This document shows positions 32,610 through 40,859 of a stretch of 64,000 nt of DNA, piece by piece (position 1 is the stretch's first letter; each line of letters begins with the position of its first letter). A model generated the notes under the pieces. The model did no database searches. It was not told where the DNA came from and saw only the letters and a program-made list of their open reading frames with translations. A program made the position numbers and the translations under genes. The stretch is from Streptomyces harbinensis (GTDB lineage Bacteria > Actinomycetota > Actinomycetes > Streptomycetales > Streptomycetaceae), in the NCBI RefSeq assembly GCF_900116145.1, contig NZ_FPAB01000001.1, positions 558,001-622,000 on the forward strand, written 5' to 3'.

Positions 32610-34226
32610 GTGGGGCTGTTGTCGTGGCTGGGGTGGGGACGGCGGAGTGGCCGGGACACCGCGCCGGACGGCGCGGCGGCCACCGTTCCGCAACGGCGTG
32701 CGGAGTGGCGGGAGGTGCCGCCCGTGCAGCGGGTGCTGGGCGGGGGCGCGGACCTGGTGACGGACCCGGAAGGGTTCCGCGGCTCGCTCAGTACCTGGCG
32801 CGATGTGGCGCTGACCGGGGAGCTGGGGCACCGGGTGGATGACGCGGCGCCGTCCGGGGTGGGGCATCAGCTGGCCACCCCGTCCGTGCAGACCTTCGGC
32901 CGGCCGCCGGTCACCGCGCCACTGATCGTTCCCGGGGACGGTGCCGCCGCGCCCGGTGGTTCCGGTGGCGGGCCCGTACCGTCCGCGCCACCGGCGGTCG
33001 CGGTGCAGCGCGCGGAGGGGCCGGCGGTGACCTCGGCCGGTGCGGTGCCGTTGCCTGTCGTACGGCGGCTGGCGGCGGAGCCGCCGTCGGCCGTGGCCGA
33101 GGTGAGGGCGGAGCCGCCGGTGTGGGCGGAGCCGTCGCCGGGCCCGGGGACGGGGCAGGGCACGGGCATCGATACGCGTACGGATACGGGTGCGGCGCCG
33201 GACGCGGGTGCCGCGCCGACGGTGGCGCGCAGTGCGGCCGGGTCTCCGCCGCCCGCGACGGGGTCCGGACCCGGGTTCGGGTTCGGGCTCGGGGAACCGC
33301 TCACCGGGTTGCCGCCCACGGCGGGACCCGAGATCGTCGCCCGCAGTGGCGGCGCCGAGCGTCCACCGGCGGCCGGGCCGCCTGCGGACGGGGAGACGGC
33401 GCCCCTGCTCGGGGAGACGCCCGCGCTGTCCGTGCAGGGGTTCGGCACGGGTGACGGCCCGGAGGCCGCGCCCGCGCCCGATGCGCCGGGTGGGCAGCAC
33501 ATCACGGGCGGGGAAGAAAGGAGCGGTGCCGCCGTTCCGCCGGCCGTCCCGCCCCCGGTTCCGGCCGGGCCGGTGCCGGCCCTTCAGCGGCTGGCCTCGG
33601 ACAACGAACCGGTGGAGACGTCTCCGGCCTCCGTGGTGCCGCTGACCGCGCAGCGTTCGGTCGGGCTGATCGCTTCCTGGGATCACCCGGTGGCCGCCCG
33701 CGCCGCCGACCCGCCCTCCGCCGCCCCTCCGGCCGCGACATCTCCCGCACCCGTGCCTGGGCCCGTACCGCACCCCGCCGTGCAACGGTTCCCGTCCACC
33801 TCGCCTGCTCCGGCCCCCGCCGACCCCGGCGCCGTGGCCGTCGCCGCCGGGGTGGCGCAGCGCATGGCCGACGGTTCGGTGGTGTTCCGGCCGCCCCCGG
33901 CCGCCGCCCCGCCCCCGGCACCCGCCGCCGTGGTGCAGCGGGCCGCCGACGACCTCCCCGAACCGCCCGCCCCGGAAGCGGAGTTCACCCCGAGCTTCGA
34001 CTCCGCCGACCAGCCCGAGCCCATCGCCGATCCCGGTCAGGAGACCCCGGCCGCCACCGCCCCCACCCCCGAGGACCCATCGCCCACCGCCCCCGACCCG
34101 GCCGCACCGCCCAAAGTCACCGATGAGCTGGTGCGGGCGCTGTTCGCCCCGCTCAGCCGGCTGCTCCGCGCCGAGCTGCGGCTGGAGCGCGAGCGCGCCG
34201 GCCGGCTCATCAACACCCGGCACTGA
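32610..34226 (+). CDS. Pro/Ala-rich disordered CIS protein with repeated V-Q-R motifs
   Basis: 538 aa from GTG 32610. The N-terminus is compact (G-L-L-S-W-L-G-W-G-R-R; W-R-E-V-P-P-V-Q-R-V-L). The next 430 residues are Pro/Ala/Gly-rich and predicted disordered. Scattered through it are V-Q-R or close variants (A-V-Q-R-A-E; A-L-Q-R-L; T-A-Q-R-S-V; A-V-Q-R-F; V-A-Q-R-M; V-V-Q-R-A). The last 35 residues are a helix, V-T-D-E-L-V-R-A-L-F-A-P-L-S-R-L-L-R-A-E-L-R-L-E. Homologues in Streptomyces CIS loci are annotated extensin-like. It may be a flexible linker or cargo adaptor; no enzymatic domain is visible. Confidence 0.7.
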   Translation: MGLLSWLGWGRRSGRDTAPDGAAATVPQRRAEWREVPPVQRVLGGGADLVTDPEGFRGSLSTWRDVALTGELGHRVDDAAPSGVGHQLATPSVQTFGRPPVTAPLIVPGDGAAAPGGSGGGPVPSAPPAVAVQRAEGPAVTSAGAVPLPVVRRLAAEPPSAVAEVRAEPPVWAEPSPGPGTGQGTGIDTRTDTGAAPDAGAAPTVARSAAGSPPPATGSGPGFGFGLGEPLTGLPPTAGPEIVARSGGAERPPAAGPPADGETAPLLGETPALSVQGFGTGDGPEAAPAPDAPGGQHITGGEERSGAAVPPAVPPPVPAGPVPALQRLASDNEPVETSPASVVPLTAQRSVGLIASWDHPVAARAADPPSAAPPAATSPAPVPGPVPHPAVQRFPSTSPAPAPADPGAVAVAAGVAQRMADGSVVFRPPPAAAPPPAPAAVVQRAADDLPEPPAPEAEFTPSFDSADQPEPIADPGQETPAATAPTPEDPSPTAPDPAAPPKVTDELVRALFAPLSRLLRAELRLERERAGRLINTRH

Positions 34227-34309
34227 CCCCGCGCACCCGACAGCCCGGCACCGCACCACGGCAGCGCCACCGCCCCGCGAGAGACGACCTGTGAGAGGAA
34301 GGACCCGCC

Positions 34310-34744
34310 ATGGCCGCGAGCGACGAGGATCCGGCGGTCAGTGTCTGTTTCGTCGTCACCATCGACGGGATCGAGCTGGGATCGTTCAACACCTGCGACG
34401 GCCTCGGCTGCGAGATCGTTCTCGAACAGCGCGAGGAGGGCGGCAACAACGGTCACCTGTGGCAACTGCCCACCCGTATCAAGTACTCCAACGTCAAGCT
34501 GTCCCGGCCGCTGACCCGCGAGACCGAGAAGGTCGCCCGCTGGTTCGCGAGCATGACCACCGGGTTCACCCGCAAGACCGCGCACATCGAGGCCCGCAGC
34601 CCGGACGGCCGTACCGTCGCCCAGTGGGGCCTGCTGGAGGTGGTACCGGTGCGCTGGACCGGCCCGTCCTTCAGCCCGGAGTCGCCCAAGGTGGCCATCG
34701 AGACGATCGAGATCGCCCACCACGGCTATGTGATGGGGGACTGA
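34310..34744 (+). CDS. CIS inner tube protein 2
   Basis: 144 aa from ATG 34310 (GAGGAAGGA upstream). Same family as the first tube protein but divergent: F-V-V-T-I-D-G-I-E-L-G-S-F-N-T-C-D-G-L near residue 14, K-Y-S-N-V-K-L-S-R-P-L-T near 62 and G-P-S-F-S-P-E-S-P-K-V-A-I-E-T-I-E-I near 118. It corresponds in position to Afp5/Pvc5, the tube ring that joins the tube to the baseplate. It is followed after 7 bp by the LysM hub gene. Confidence 0.9.
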   Translation: MAASDEDPAVSVCFVVTIDGIELGSFNTCDGLGCEIVLEQREEGGNNGHLWQLPTRIKYSNVKLSRPLTRETEKVARWFASMTTGFTRKTAHIEARSPDGRTVAQWGLLEVVPVRWTGPSFSPESPKVAIETIEIAHHGYVMGD

Positions 34745-34751
34745 TACGGCC

Positions 34752-35522
34752 ATGAGTTCTCCCATCGCGTTCAGCGCGGCCGGCACCGGCACCACCACCG
34801 GGGCGGGCGGCGGCAACAGCGGCGGCGGCGTCCGTCCCAAGCTGGAGCACGCCTATCTGGAGCTGCGCACCCCGCCCCCCGGCGGCTCGCTCACCCCGGG
34901 CGCGCCGTGTGGCCGGATCGACTTCCAGTTCAACCCGAAGGAGCTGAGCCTCACCAAGGCCGCCGCCTGGAACCGGACGCCTGCCAAGGGCGCCAAGAGC
35001 GCGGGCCCGCCCGAATACCAGGGGCCGCAGCCGAGCAAGCTCACGGTGGAGATGTTCTTCGACGCGAGCGCGACGCAGGACACCAGCGTGGTGACGTCCG
35101 TCGAGCAATTGTTCGCGTGCTGTGTGCCGACCAGCGAGACCCGTCAGGCGCAGCGTTCCTCGCCGCCGTGGGTGGTGTTCCACTGGGGCGGGCTGACCGG
35201 GTTCCCCGGGTACGTCAGCCAGGTACAGGTCAAGTATTCGCTGTTCACGACCTCCGGGGTGCCGATCCGGGCCACCTGCCAGGTGACGGTGGAGGAGATC
35301 AGCGGTGAGACGCCCGGCCAGAACCCCACCTCGGGGGCGCTGCGCCCGCGCCGGGTGCACCGGGTGCTGTCCGGCGACACGCTCCAGGCGCTGGCCTGGC
35401 AGGAGTACGGCGACCCGGCCGCCTGGCGGCTGATCGCGGAGGCGAACGGCATCGACGATCCGATGCGGCTGGCGCTGGGCCGGGAGCTGCTGCTGCCGGC
35501 CCGCGACGAGGCGGGGCGGTGA
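34752..35522 (+). CDS. LysM-containing baseplate hub protein (Afp7-like)
   Basis: 256 aa from ATG 34752. F-Q-F-N-P-K-E-L-S-L-T-K near residue 57 is the hallmark of the gp53/Afp7-like hub family. The last 50 residues are a LysM-like domain: H-R-V-L-S-G-D-T-L-Q-A-L-A-W-Q-E-Y-G-D-P-A-A-W with I-A-E-A-N-G-I-D-D-P-M after it. In tail particles this protein connects tube and spike; the LysM segment here is a protein-protein module rather than proof of peptidoglycan binding. The first 25 residues are Gly/Thr-rich and flexible. Confidence 0.88.
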   Translation: MSSPIAFSAAGTGTTTGAGGGNSGGGVRPKLEHAYLELRTPPPGGSLTPGAPCGRIDFQFNPKELSLTKAAAWNRTPAKGAKSAGPPEYQGPQPSKLTVEMFFDASATQDTSVVTSVEQLFACCVPTSETRQAQRSSPPWVVFHWGGLTGFPGYVSQVQVKYSLFTTSGVPIRATCQVTVEEISGETPGQNPTSGALRPRRVHRVLSGDTLQALAWQEYGDPAAWRLIAEANGIDDPMRLALGRELLLPARDEAGR

Positions 35523-35531
35523 GCGGGGCCG

Positions 35532-37478
35532 GTGACGGGTGCGAGTGTGGCCAAGGCGCTGGTGATCGAGTTCGGCGGGGCGCCGCTGTCTCCCGCCCTC
35601 ACCAACACGCTGGTCGACGGGTACGTGGACGACAGCCGCATGCTGCCGGATCTGTTCGTGCTGCGGTTCCGTGACCCCTCGCGGGTGCTGCTGGAGCGCA
35701 CCGGGGTGTCGGTGGGAACGCCGGTGCGGCTGCTGGCCAGCGCCGGGGAGGGCGGCGGTGCGGGGGCGGCCCGGCCGTTGCTGACCGGGAGCGTGACGGC
35801 GCTGGAGATCGAGATCGACGACACCGGGACGTTCACGGTGGTGCGCGGGCTCGACGAGTCGTACCGGCTGCTGCGCGGGCGGCGGGTGGCGAGCTATCAG
35901 AACATGACGCTCGCCGACATCTGCGCGCAGGTCGCGCGCCGGGCCGGTCTCGCGCCGGGCACGGTGGAGGTGGCCGGGCCGGTGCTGGAGCATGTGGCGC
36001 AGCCCAACTGCACCGACTGGGAGTTCCTGCGGATGCTGGCGGCGGACGCCGGGGCGCAGGTGTACGTGGCCGACGGGCGCTTGCACGTGGTGCGTCCGGC
36101 GGAGGCGGGCGGCGCGCCGGACACCTCGGCGCGGGCGGCGGCCAGTGCGCTGGTGCTGGAGGCCGGGGACAATCTGCTGCGCTGCCGGGCGGGGGTGTCG
36201 GCGGCCGAGCAGGTGTCGGCGGTGGAGGTGCGGGGCTGGGACGTGCGGACGAAGCAGCCGCTGGTGGGGCGGGCGGAGGCGGGTGCGGCGGCGACGCTGG
36301 ACCTGGGGGTGACGGCGGCGCAGGTGAGCGAGCCGTTCGGGACGGCGGAGTTCGTGGTGGCGGGGGCCTCGTACGGGACGCAGGCGCAGGTGGATCAGGT
36401 GGCGCGGGCGCTGGCGGCGACGCTGGCGGGGTCGTTCGCGGAGCTGGAGGCGGTGATCCGGGGCAACCCGGAGGTGCGGGCGGGGAGCGCGGTGACGCTG
36501 ACGGGGGTGGGGGCGCCGTTCGAGGGCCGGTACACGGTGACGTCGTCGCGGCATGTCTTCGATCCGCTGCGGGGGTACGAGACGTGGCTGACGGTGTCGG
36601 GGCAGCAGGAGCGGTCGCTGTTCGGGCTGACGGGCGGCGGTGGCGGCGCGGGTGAGGGCGCGGCGTCCGGGGGCGGGAGCGGGGGCGGCGGGGGCGGGCT
36701 GGTCAGCGGGACGGTGACGGACACCAAGGATCCGGAGGGGCTCGGCCGGGTGAAGGTGTGCTTTCCGTGGCTGTCGCAGGAGTACGCCAGCGACTGGGCG
36801 CGTACGGCGCAGACCGGGGGGACGGGCGGCGGTGAGGGCTTCATCCCGGAGGTGGGGGACGAGGTGCTGGTGGGGTTCGAGCAGGGTCGGCTGGACCGGC
36901 CGTACGTGCTGGGGGCGTTGTTCAACGGGCAGGACCGGCCGGGGGGCGGCGCGGGCGGCGGTGCGGACGGTGGCGTGGGCGCGGACGCCGCCGCGGGGAC
37001 CGGCGGGGGTTCGGGGGCGATCGACGAGACGAGCGGTGCGGTCACCAAGCGGTCGTTCGGGTCGAAGGGCGGCGACAAGCTGGAGCTGCTGGATGTCGCG
37101 AACGGCCCACAGGGCGTTCGTTTGCTGACTGGTGATGGCAAGTTGCTGATCGATCTGGACAAGAAAGGCACCACGATCACCATCGACAGCGCGGGCGGGG
37201 TGGAGATCACGGCCGGGGCGCAGGTCACCGTCACCGCCGGCAGCGGTGCCCGTATCGACGCGGGCGAGGGCGTTCTCGATCTCAGCGGCGCGGGCGTGCG
37301 GCTGACGGCCCGGCGCGACGGCGTGGAGGTGGACGGCGGCGAGAGCAGCGTACGGCTGGCCGCCGGCGGCGCGGTCGAGGTGCGCGGCGGACGGGTCGAG
37401 GTCAAGGGCACCCAGCGCACCGAGGTGCACAGCGACGGTTCGCTGACCGTGCAGTCGCCGATGGTGCGCATCAACTAG
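35532..37478 (+). CDS. VgrG-like spike protein (Afp8-like)
   Basis: 648 aa from GTG 35532. The gp27-like part fills the first 370 residues (D-G-Y-V-D-D-S-R-M-L-P-D near 27; C-T-D-W-E-F-L-R-M-L-A near 158). After a Gly-rich linker (about 375-395) comes the OB-fold of gp5 (L-V-S-G-T-V-T-D-T-K-D-P-E-G-L-G-R-V-K-V near 396; G-D-E-V-L-V-G-F-E-Q-G near 443). The C-terminal 150 residues form a beta-helix-like needle of repeating V-E-I-T-A-G/V-T-V-T-A-G units. No extra effector domain is attached. It forms the central spike that carries the PAAR tip encoded next. Confidence 0.92.
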   Translation: MTGASVAKALVIEFGGAPLSPALTNTLVDGYVDDSRMLPDLFVLRFRDPSRVLLERTGVSVGTPVRLLASAGEGGGAGAARPLLTGSVTALEIEIDDTGTFTVVRGLDESYRLLRGRRVASYQNMTLADICAQVARRAGLAPGTVEVAGPVLEHVAQPNCTDWEFLRMLAADAGAQVYVADGRLHVVRPAEAGGAPDTSARAAASALVLEAGDNLLRCRAGVSAAEQVSAVEVRGWDVRTKQPLVGRAEAGAAATLDLGVTAAQVSEPFGTAEFVVAGASYGTQAQVDQVARALAATLAGSFAELEAVIRGNPEVRAGSAVTLTGVGAPFEGRYTVTSSRHVFDPLRGYETWLTVSGQQERSLFGLTGGGGGAGEGAASGGGSGGGGGGLVSGTVTDTKDPEGLGRVKVCFPWLSQEYASDWARTAQTGGTGGGEGFIPEVGDEVLVGFEQGRLDRPYVLGALFNGQDRPGGGAGGGADGGVGADAAAGTGGGSGAIDETSGAVTKRSFGSKGGDKLELLDVANGPQGVRLLTGDGKLLIDLDKKGTTITIDSAGGVEITAGAQVTVTAGSGARIDAGEGVLDLSGAGVRLTARRDGVEVDGGESSVRLAAGGAVEVRGGRVEVKGTQRTEVHSDGSLTVQSPMVRIN

Positions 37479-37510
37479 GGCAGTTCGACAGCGAGGGAGG
37501 GCTCTCCATC

Positions 37511-37810
37511 ATGTCCGCAGCCGTCAGCGGCAGCGCGGCGCAGGCCGCGCGGGCCGGCGATCCGACCGGCCACCCGGGGACCGTCGGCTCGCCGGGCCAC
37601 AGCACGGTGCTCATCGGTGGCCGTCCCGCGGCCACCGTCGGCACCGCCCACCAGTGCGCCTCGCCGGCCGGTCATCCCGCCTCGGTGCTGACCGGGCCGG
37701 GCAGTTCGAGCGTCCTGATCGGCGGCCGTCCCGCCGCCCGGGTCGGTGACCGGGCCGGCTGCGGCGCCGTCATCACCGCCGGCTGCCCGACCGTGCTGAT
37801 CGGCGGGTGA
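37511..37810 (+). CDS. PAAR-type spike tip protein
   Basis: 99 aa from ATG 37511. Two P-x-x-V-L-I-G-G-R-P-A-A units (near residues 31-42 and 65-77), with H, C and C residues between them suited to bind a metal at the apex, and a final G-C-P-T-V-L-I-G-G. This is the usual PAAR cone that sharpens the VgrG spike. There is no C-terminal extension, so it does not itself carry a toxin. It is 7 bp upstream of the gp25 gene. Confidence 0.92.
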   Translation: MSAAVSGSAAQAARAGDPTGHPGTVGSPGHSTVLIGGRPAATVGTAHQCASPAGHPASVLTGPGSSSVLIGGRPAARVGDRAGCGAVITAGCPTVLIGG

Positions 37811-37817
37811 GGGCGCC

Positions 37818-38225
37818 GTGGGACAGCAATTCGTCGGCTCGGGCTGGGCGTTCCCGCCGCGCACCGATGCCACCGGCAGCATCGCCCTGGTGAGCGGGGC
37901 GCAGGAGATCGAGGAATCGATCCGGCTGATCCTGGCCACCACGCCGGGCGAGCGGCCGATGCGCCCGGAGTTCGGCTGCCCGCTGAACGACTACGTCTTC
38001 GCCCCGGCGGACGCCGGGACGGCCGGGCAACTGGCGTACGAGGTACGCCTCGCCCTGGAGCGCTGGGAGCCGCGCGTGACGGTGGCGGACGTGGCGGTGC
38101 GCTTCGACCGGGTGAACGACGGGGTGCTGTACCTCGACATCAGCTACTCGGTGCGCGATGCCAACGATCCGCGCAATCTCGTCTTCCCCTTCTATGTCAT
38201 CCCGCAGCACGAGGAGCCGCTATGA
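37818..38225 (+). CDS. GPW/gp25 family baseplate protein
   Basis: 135 aa from GTG 37818. Key motif: I-E-E-S-I-R-L-I-L-A-T-T-P-G-E-R-P-M-R-P-E-F-G near residues 31-53, including the E-R-P-x-R-P-E-F-G sequence that binds the sheath initiator site. N-L-V-F-P-F-Y near the C-terminus is also typical. It is the baseplate wedge protein that starts sheath polymerisation (Afp9-like). ATGA overlap with the next gene. Confidence 0.93.
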   Translation: MGQQFVGSGWAFPPRTDATGSIALVSGAQEIEESIRLILATTPGERPMRPEFGCPLNDYVFAPADAGTAGQLAYEVRLALERWEPRVTVADVAVRFDRVNDGVLYLDISYSVRDANDPRNLVFPFYVIPQHEEPL

Positions 38226-40234
38226 CGTCGTTGCCGAGCCCGAATCTCGACGACCGGCGGTTCCAGGGGCTGGTGGACGAGGCGAAGCGGCTGGTGCAGC
38301 AGCGCTGCCCCGAGTGGACCGATCACAATGTCTCCGATCCGGGAGTGACCCTGATCGAAGCGTTCGCGACCATGGTCGATCAGCTGGTGTACCGGCTCAA
38401 TCGCGTACCGGACAAGAACTATCTGACGTTTCTCGACCTCATCGGGGTCCGGCTCTATCCGCCGACCGCCGCCCGGGTGCCGGTCACCTTCACCCTGTCG
38501 GCGCCGCAGCCCGAGCCGGTGCGGATCCGGGCCGGCACCCAGGTGGCCACCGTGCGCGGGGAGACCGAGGAGGCCGTCGTCTTCAGCACCGTCCGGGAGC
38601 TGTCGGTGCCGCCGTGCAGCCTGGAACACCTGGTCACCTGGCCGGCCGGCGGAGAGGCGGCCGACCGTACCCAGGAGCTGGCGCTGGAGCGCGACGTGCC
38701 GTGCTTCAGCGGCTCGGTCACGGCCGGCGCCGGGGCGGGCGGTACGGGCGCCGGGGCGGCGGCCGGCGGCACCGCGCCGGCCCCCGGGGACTGCCTGTAC
38801 ATCGGCCTGTCCGACCCGGTGCCCGGCGGCGTCGTGGTGCTGCGCCTGGACTGCCGGGTGGACGGGGTGGGCGTGGACCCGCGCCGGCCGCCGCTGCGCT
38901 GGGAGGCGTGGGACGGCGCGGCGTGGGCCGGATGCGAGGTGGAGGCGGACGGCACCGGCGGGTTCAACAAGGCGGGCGACATCGTCCTCCACCTGCCGGA
39001 TGTGCACGCCTCCTCGCGGGTGGCACGGCACGAGGCGGGCTGGCTGCGCTGCCGGCTGATCGAGGCGGCGGAGGGCCAGCCCGCCTACCGGGCCTCGCCG
39101 ACCGTGCGGGCGGCGCGCGCGTTCACCATCGGCGGGCGGGTGGAGGCGGTGCACGCGGAGACCGTCACCGGTGAACTGCTCGGCGCCTCGGACGGGTTGC
39201 CCGGCCAGAGCTTCCAGGTGGCGCGCCCGCCGGTGGTGCCCGGCGAGGAGCCGTTCGTGGTGGAGGTCTCGGAGGGCACCCGCTGGCGCGAGTGGCGGCT
39301 GGTGGAGAGCTTCGCGCACTCCACCGTGTACGACCGGCATGTCACCCTCGACCGCAACGCGGGGCGGATCGACTTCGGCCCGGCGGTGCGCGAGGCCGAC
39401 GGCGGGCTGCGGGTGTTCGGCGCGATCCCGCCCAAGGGCGGGGCGATCCGGGTGCGTTCCTACCGCACCGGCGGCGGCCGGCGCGGCAATGTCGCGCGCG
39501 GTGCGCTGCGGGTGCTGCGCAGTTCGCTGCCGTACGTGGCGCGGGTGACCAACCGCGCGCCCGCGCTGGGCGGCGTGGACGGCGAGACGGTGGAGAACGC
39601 CCGGGTGCGCGGGCCGCTCACGCTGCGCACCCTGCACCGGGCGGTGGTTCCGCGCGACTACGAGCAGCTGGCGCGCGAGGTGGCCCCCGAGGTGGCGCGG
39701 GTGCACTGCGTCCGGGCCGGGGAACAGGAGGGCGAGCCGCTGCGGCTGCTGGTGGTGCCCGGCGGGCACAGCGACGCGCGGGGGCGGGTGGCGTTCGACG
39801 ACCTGGTCCCGTCCCCGGAGACGCTGGCAGCGATCAGCGACCATCTGGACGAACGGCGGCCGGTGGGCGCCCGGCTGCTGGTGCAGCCGCCGCTCTACCA
39901 GGGCCTGACGATCGTCGCCTCGCTCCAGTCGGAGCGCGGAGTGGCCCTGGACCGGCTGCGGGAGACCGCGCTCACGGCGCTGTACTCGTACTTCAACCCG
40001 CTGACCGGCGGCCCGGAGGGGCGGGGCTGGCCGTTCGGGCGTCCGGTGCAGTCGGGCGAGGTGTTCGCGGTGCTCCAGCGGGTGTCCGGGGTGGACCTGG
40101 TGGAGGACATCCGGCTGTTCCCCGCCGACCCGCTGACCGGGGAGCGCACCGAGCCGGTGTCGCGCATCGAACTGGACGCGCATGCCCTGGTGTTCAGCTA
40201 CGGGCATCAGCTGCGGGTACGGGAGGGCGGCTGA
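38222..40234 (+). CDS. Baseplate assembly protein (gp6/J-like, Afp11-type)
   Basis: 670 aa from ATG 38222. The N-terminus has L-P-S-P-N-L-D-D-R-R-F-Q, then P-E-W-T-D-H-N-V-S-D-P-G-V-T-L-I-E-A-F-A, the conserved opening of eCIS baseplate wedge proteins. The centre holds repeated beta domains, and the J-like core lies at about 440-600 (P-L-T-L-R-T-L-H-R-A-V-V-P-R-D-Y-E, residues 460-476; Y-F-N-P-L-T-G-G-P-E-G-R-G-W-P-F-G-R near 590). A Gly/Ala-rich loop near 160-185 is probably an insertion between domains. It builds the wedge around the spike with gp25 and the next gene's product. Confidence 0.9.
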   Translation: MTSLPSPNLDDRRFQGLVDEAKRLVQQRCPEWTDHNVSDPGVTLIEAFATMVDQLVYRLNRVPDKNYLTFLDLIGVRLYPPTAARVPVTFTLSAPQPEPVRIRAGTQVATVRGETEEAVVFSTVRELSVPPCSLEHLVTWPAGGEAADRTQELALERDVPCFSGSVTAGAGAGGTGAGAAAGGTAPAPGDCLYIGLSDPVPGGVVVLRLDCRVDGVGVDPRRPPLRWEAWDGAAWAGCEVEADGTGGFNKAGDIVLHLPDVHASSRVARHEAGWLRCRLIEAAEGQPAYRASPTVRAARAFTIGGRVEAVHAETVTGELLGASDGLPGQSFQVARPPVVPGEEPFVVEVSEGTRWREWRLVESFAHSTVYDRHVTLDRNAGRIDFGPAVREADGGLRVFGAIPPKGGAIRVRSYRTGGGRRGNVARGALRVLRSSLPYVARVTNRAPALGGVDGETVENARVRGPLTLRTLHRAVVPRDYEQLAREVAPEVARVHCVRAGEQEGEPLRLLVVPGGHSDARGRVAFDDLVPSPETLAAISDHLDERRPVGARLLVQPPLYQGLTIVASLQSERGVALDRLRETALTALYSYFNPLTGGPEGRGWPFGRPVQSGEVFAVLQRVSGVDLVEDIRLFPADPLTGERTEPVSRIELDAHALVFSYGHQLRVREGG

Positions 40235-40235
40235 G

Positions 40236-40859
40236 GTGCGCGGGGCGTATCCGCGGCTGCCGACGCCGCATCCGCTGCTGGAACTGCTGCCGGCGGTGTA
40301 CCAGGAGCAGGATTTCGTCCGGCGGTTCACCGGGGCGCTGGACGAGGTGCTGGCGCCGATCCTGCTGTCGCTGGACAACCTGCCCGCCCATCTGCACCCG
40401 CGCAGCGCGCCGGAGGATTTCCTGCGCTGGCTGGCGGGGTGGGTGGCCGTCGAGGTGGACGAGGAACGCCCGGTCAACCAGCGCCGCGCGGTCGTCGCGA
40501 GCGCCGTCACCCGGCACGGCAGACGCGGCACCCGGGCGGGTCTCGCGGCGGCGGTACGGATCGAGACGGGTGTCGAGCCGGAGATCGAGGAGAGCGGCGC
40601 GGCCAGCTGGTCGCCGCACCCCGGCGGCCCGGTGCCAGGCGCGGCGCGGCCGTGGGTGACGGTGCGGCTGCGGGTGGCGGACCCGGACGGGTTCGACCGG
40701 GTGGGTCTTGAGCAGGTGATCGCGCAGGAGGTACCGGCGCATGTGCCGTTCCGGCTGGAGGTCCTGCCGGTGGTGACGGCGACGGCGGACGGCGCGGCAG
40801 ACCGCGCGGGGGACGGAACGGCGGACGGAACGGCGGACGGGGGCGGTGAGGGCGTGTGA
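40236..40859 (+). CDS. Phage tail protein I-like baseplate protein (Afp12-type)
   Basis: 207 aa from GTG 40236, with GGGAGG 8-13 nt upstream. P-H-P-L-L-E-L-L-P-A-V-Y-Q-E-Q-D-F-V-R-R-F near residue 8, followed by L-D-N-L-P-A-H-L and F-L-R-W-L-A-G-W-V, is the conserved N-terminal pattern of this family. R-H-G-R-R-G-T-R-A-G-L near 90 matches the segment before the beta domain. The C-terminal 25 residues are a repeat-encoded Asp/Gly/Thr tail (units of G-T-A-D). It is shorter than phage homologues that carry fibre-attachment domains, and no fibre gene is present. Confidence 0.85.
   Translation: MRGAYPRLPTPHPLLELLPAVYQEQDFVRRFTGALDEVLAPILLSLDNLPAHLHPRSAPEDFLRWLAGWVAVEVDEERPVNQRRAVVASAVTRHGRRGTRAGLAAAVRIETGVEPEIEESGAASWSPHPGGPVPGAARPWVTVRLRVADPDGFDRVGLEQVIAQEVPAHVPFRLEVLPVVTATADGAADRAGDGTADGTADGGGEGV
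40811..40837 (+). repeat. 12-bp tandem repeat at the 3' end of the tail protein gene
   Basis: GGACGGAACGGC is present twice plus a partial third copy, encoding the G-T-A-D tail. In frame and probably variable in copy number among relatives. Confidence 0.75.

Noticed and set aside
35532..37478. Effector fused to VgrG or PAAR
   Set aside because: The VgrG C-terminus is only needle-like beta repeats and the PAAR protein ends right after its cone, so neither carries an extra domain.
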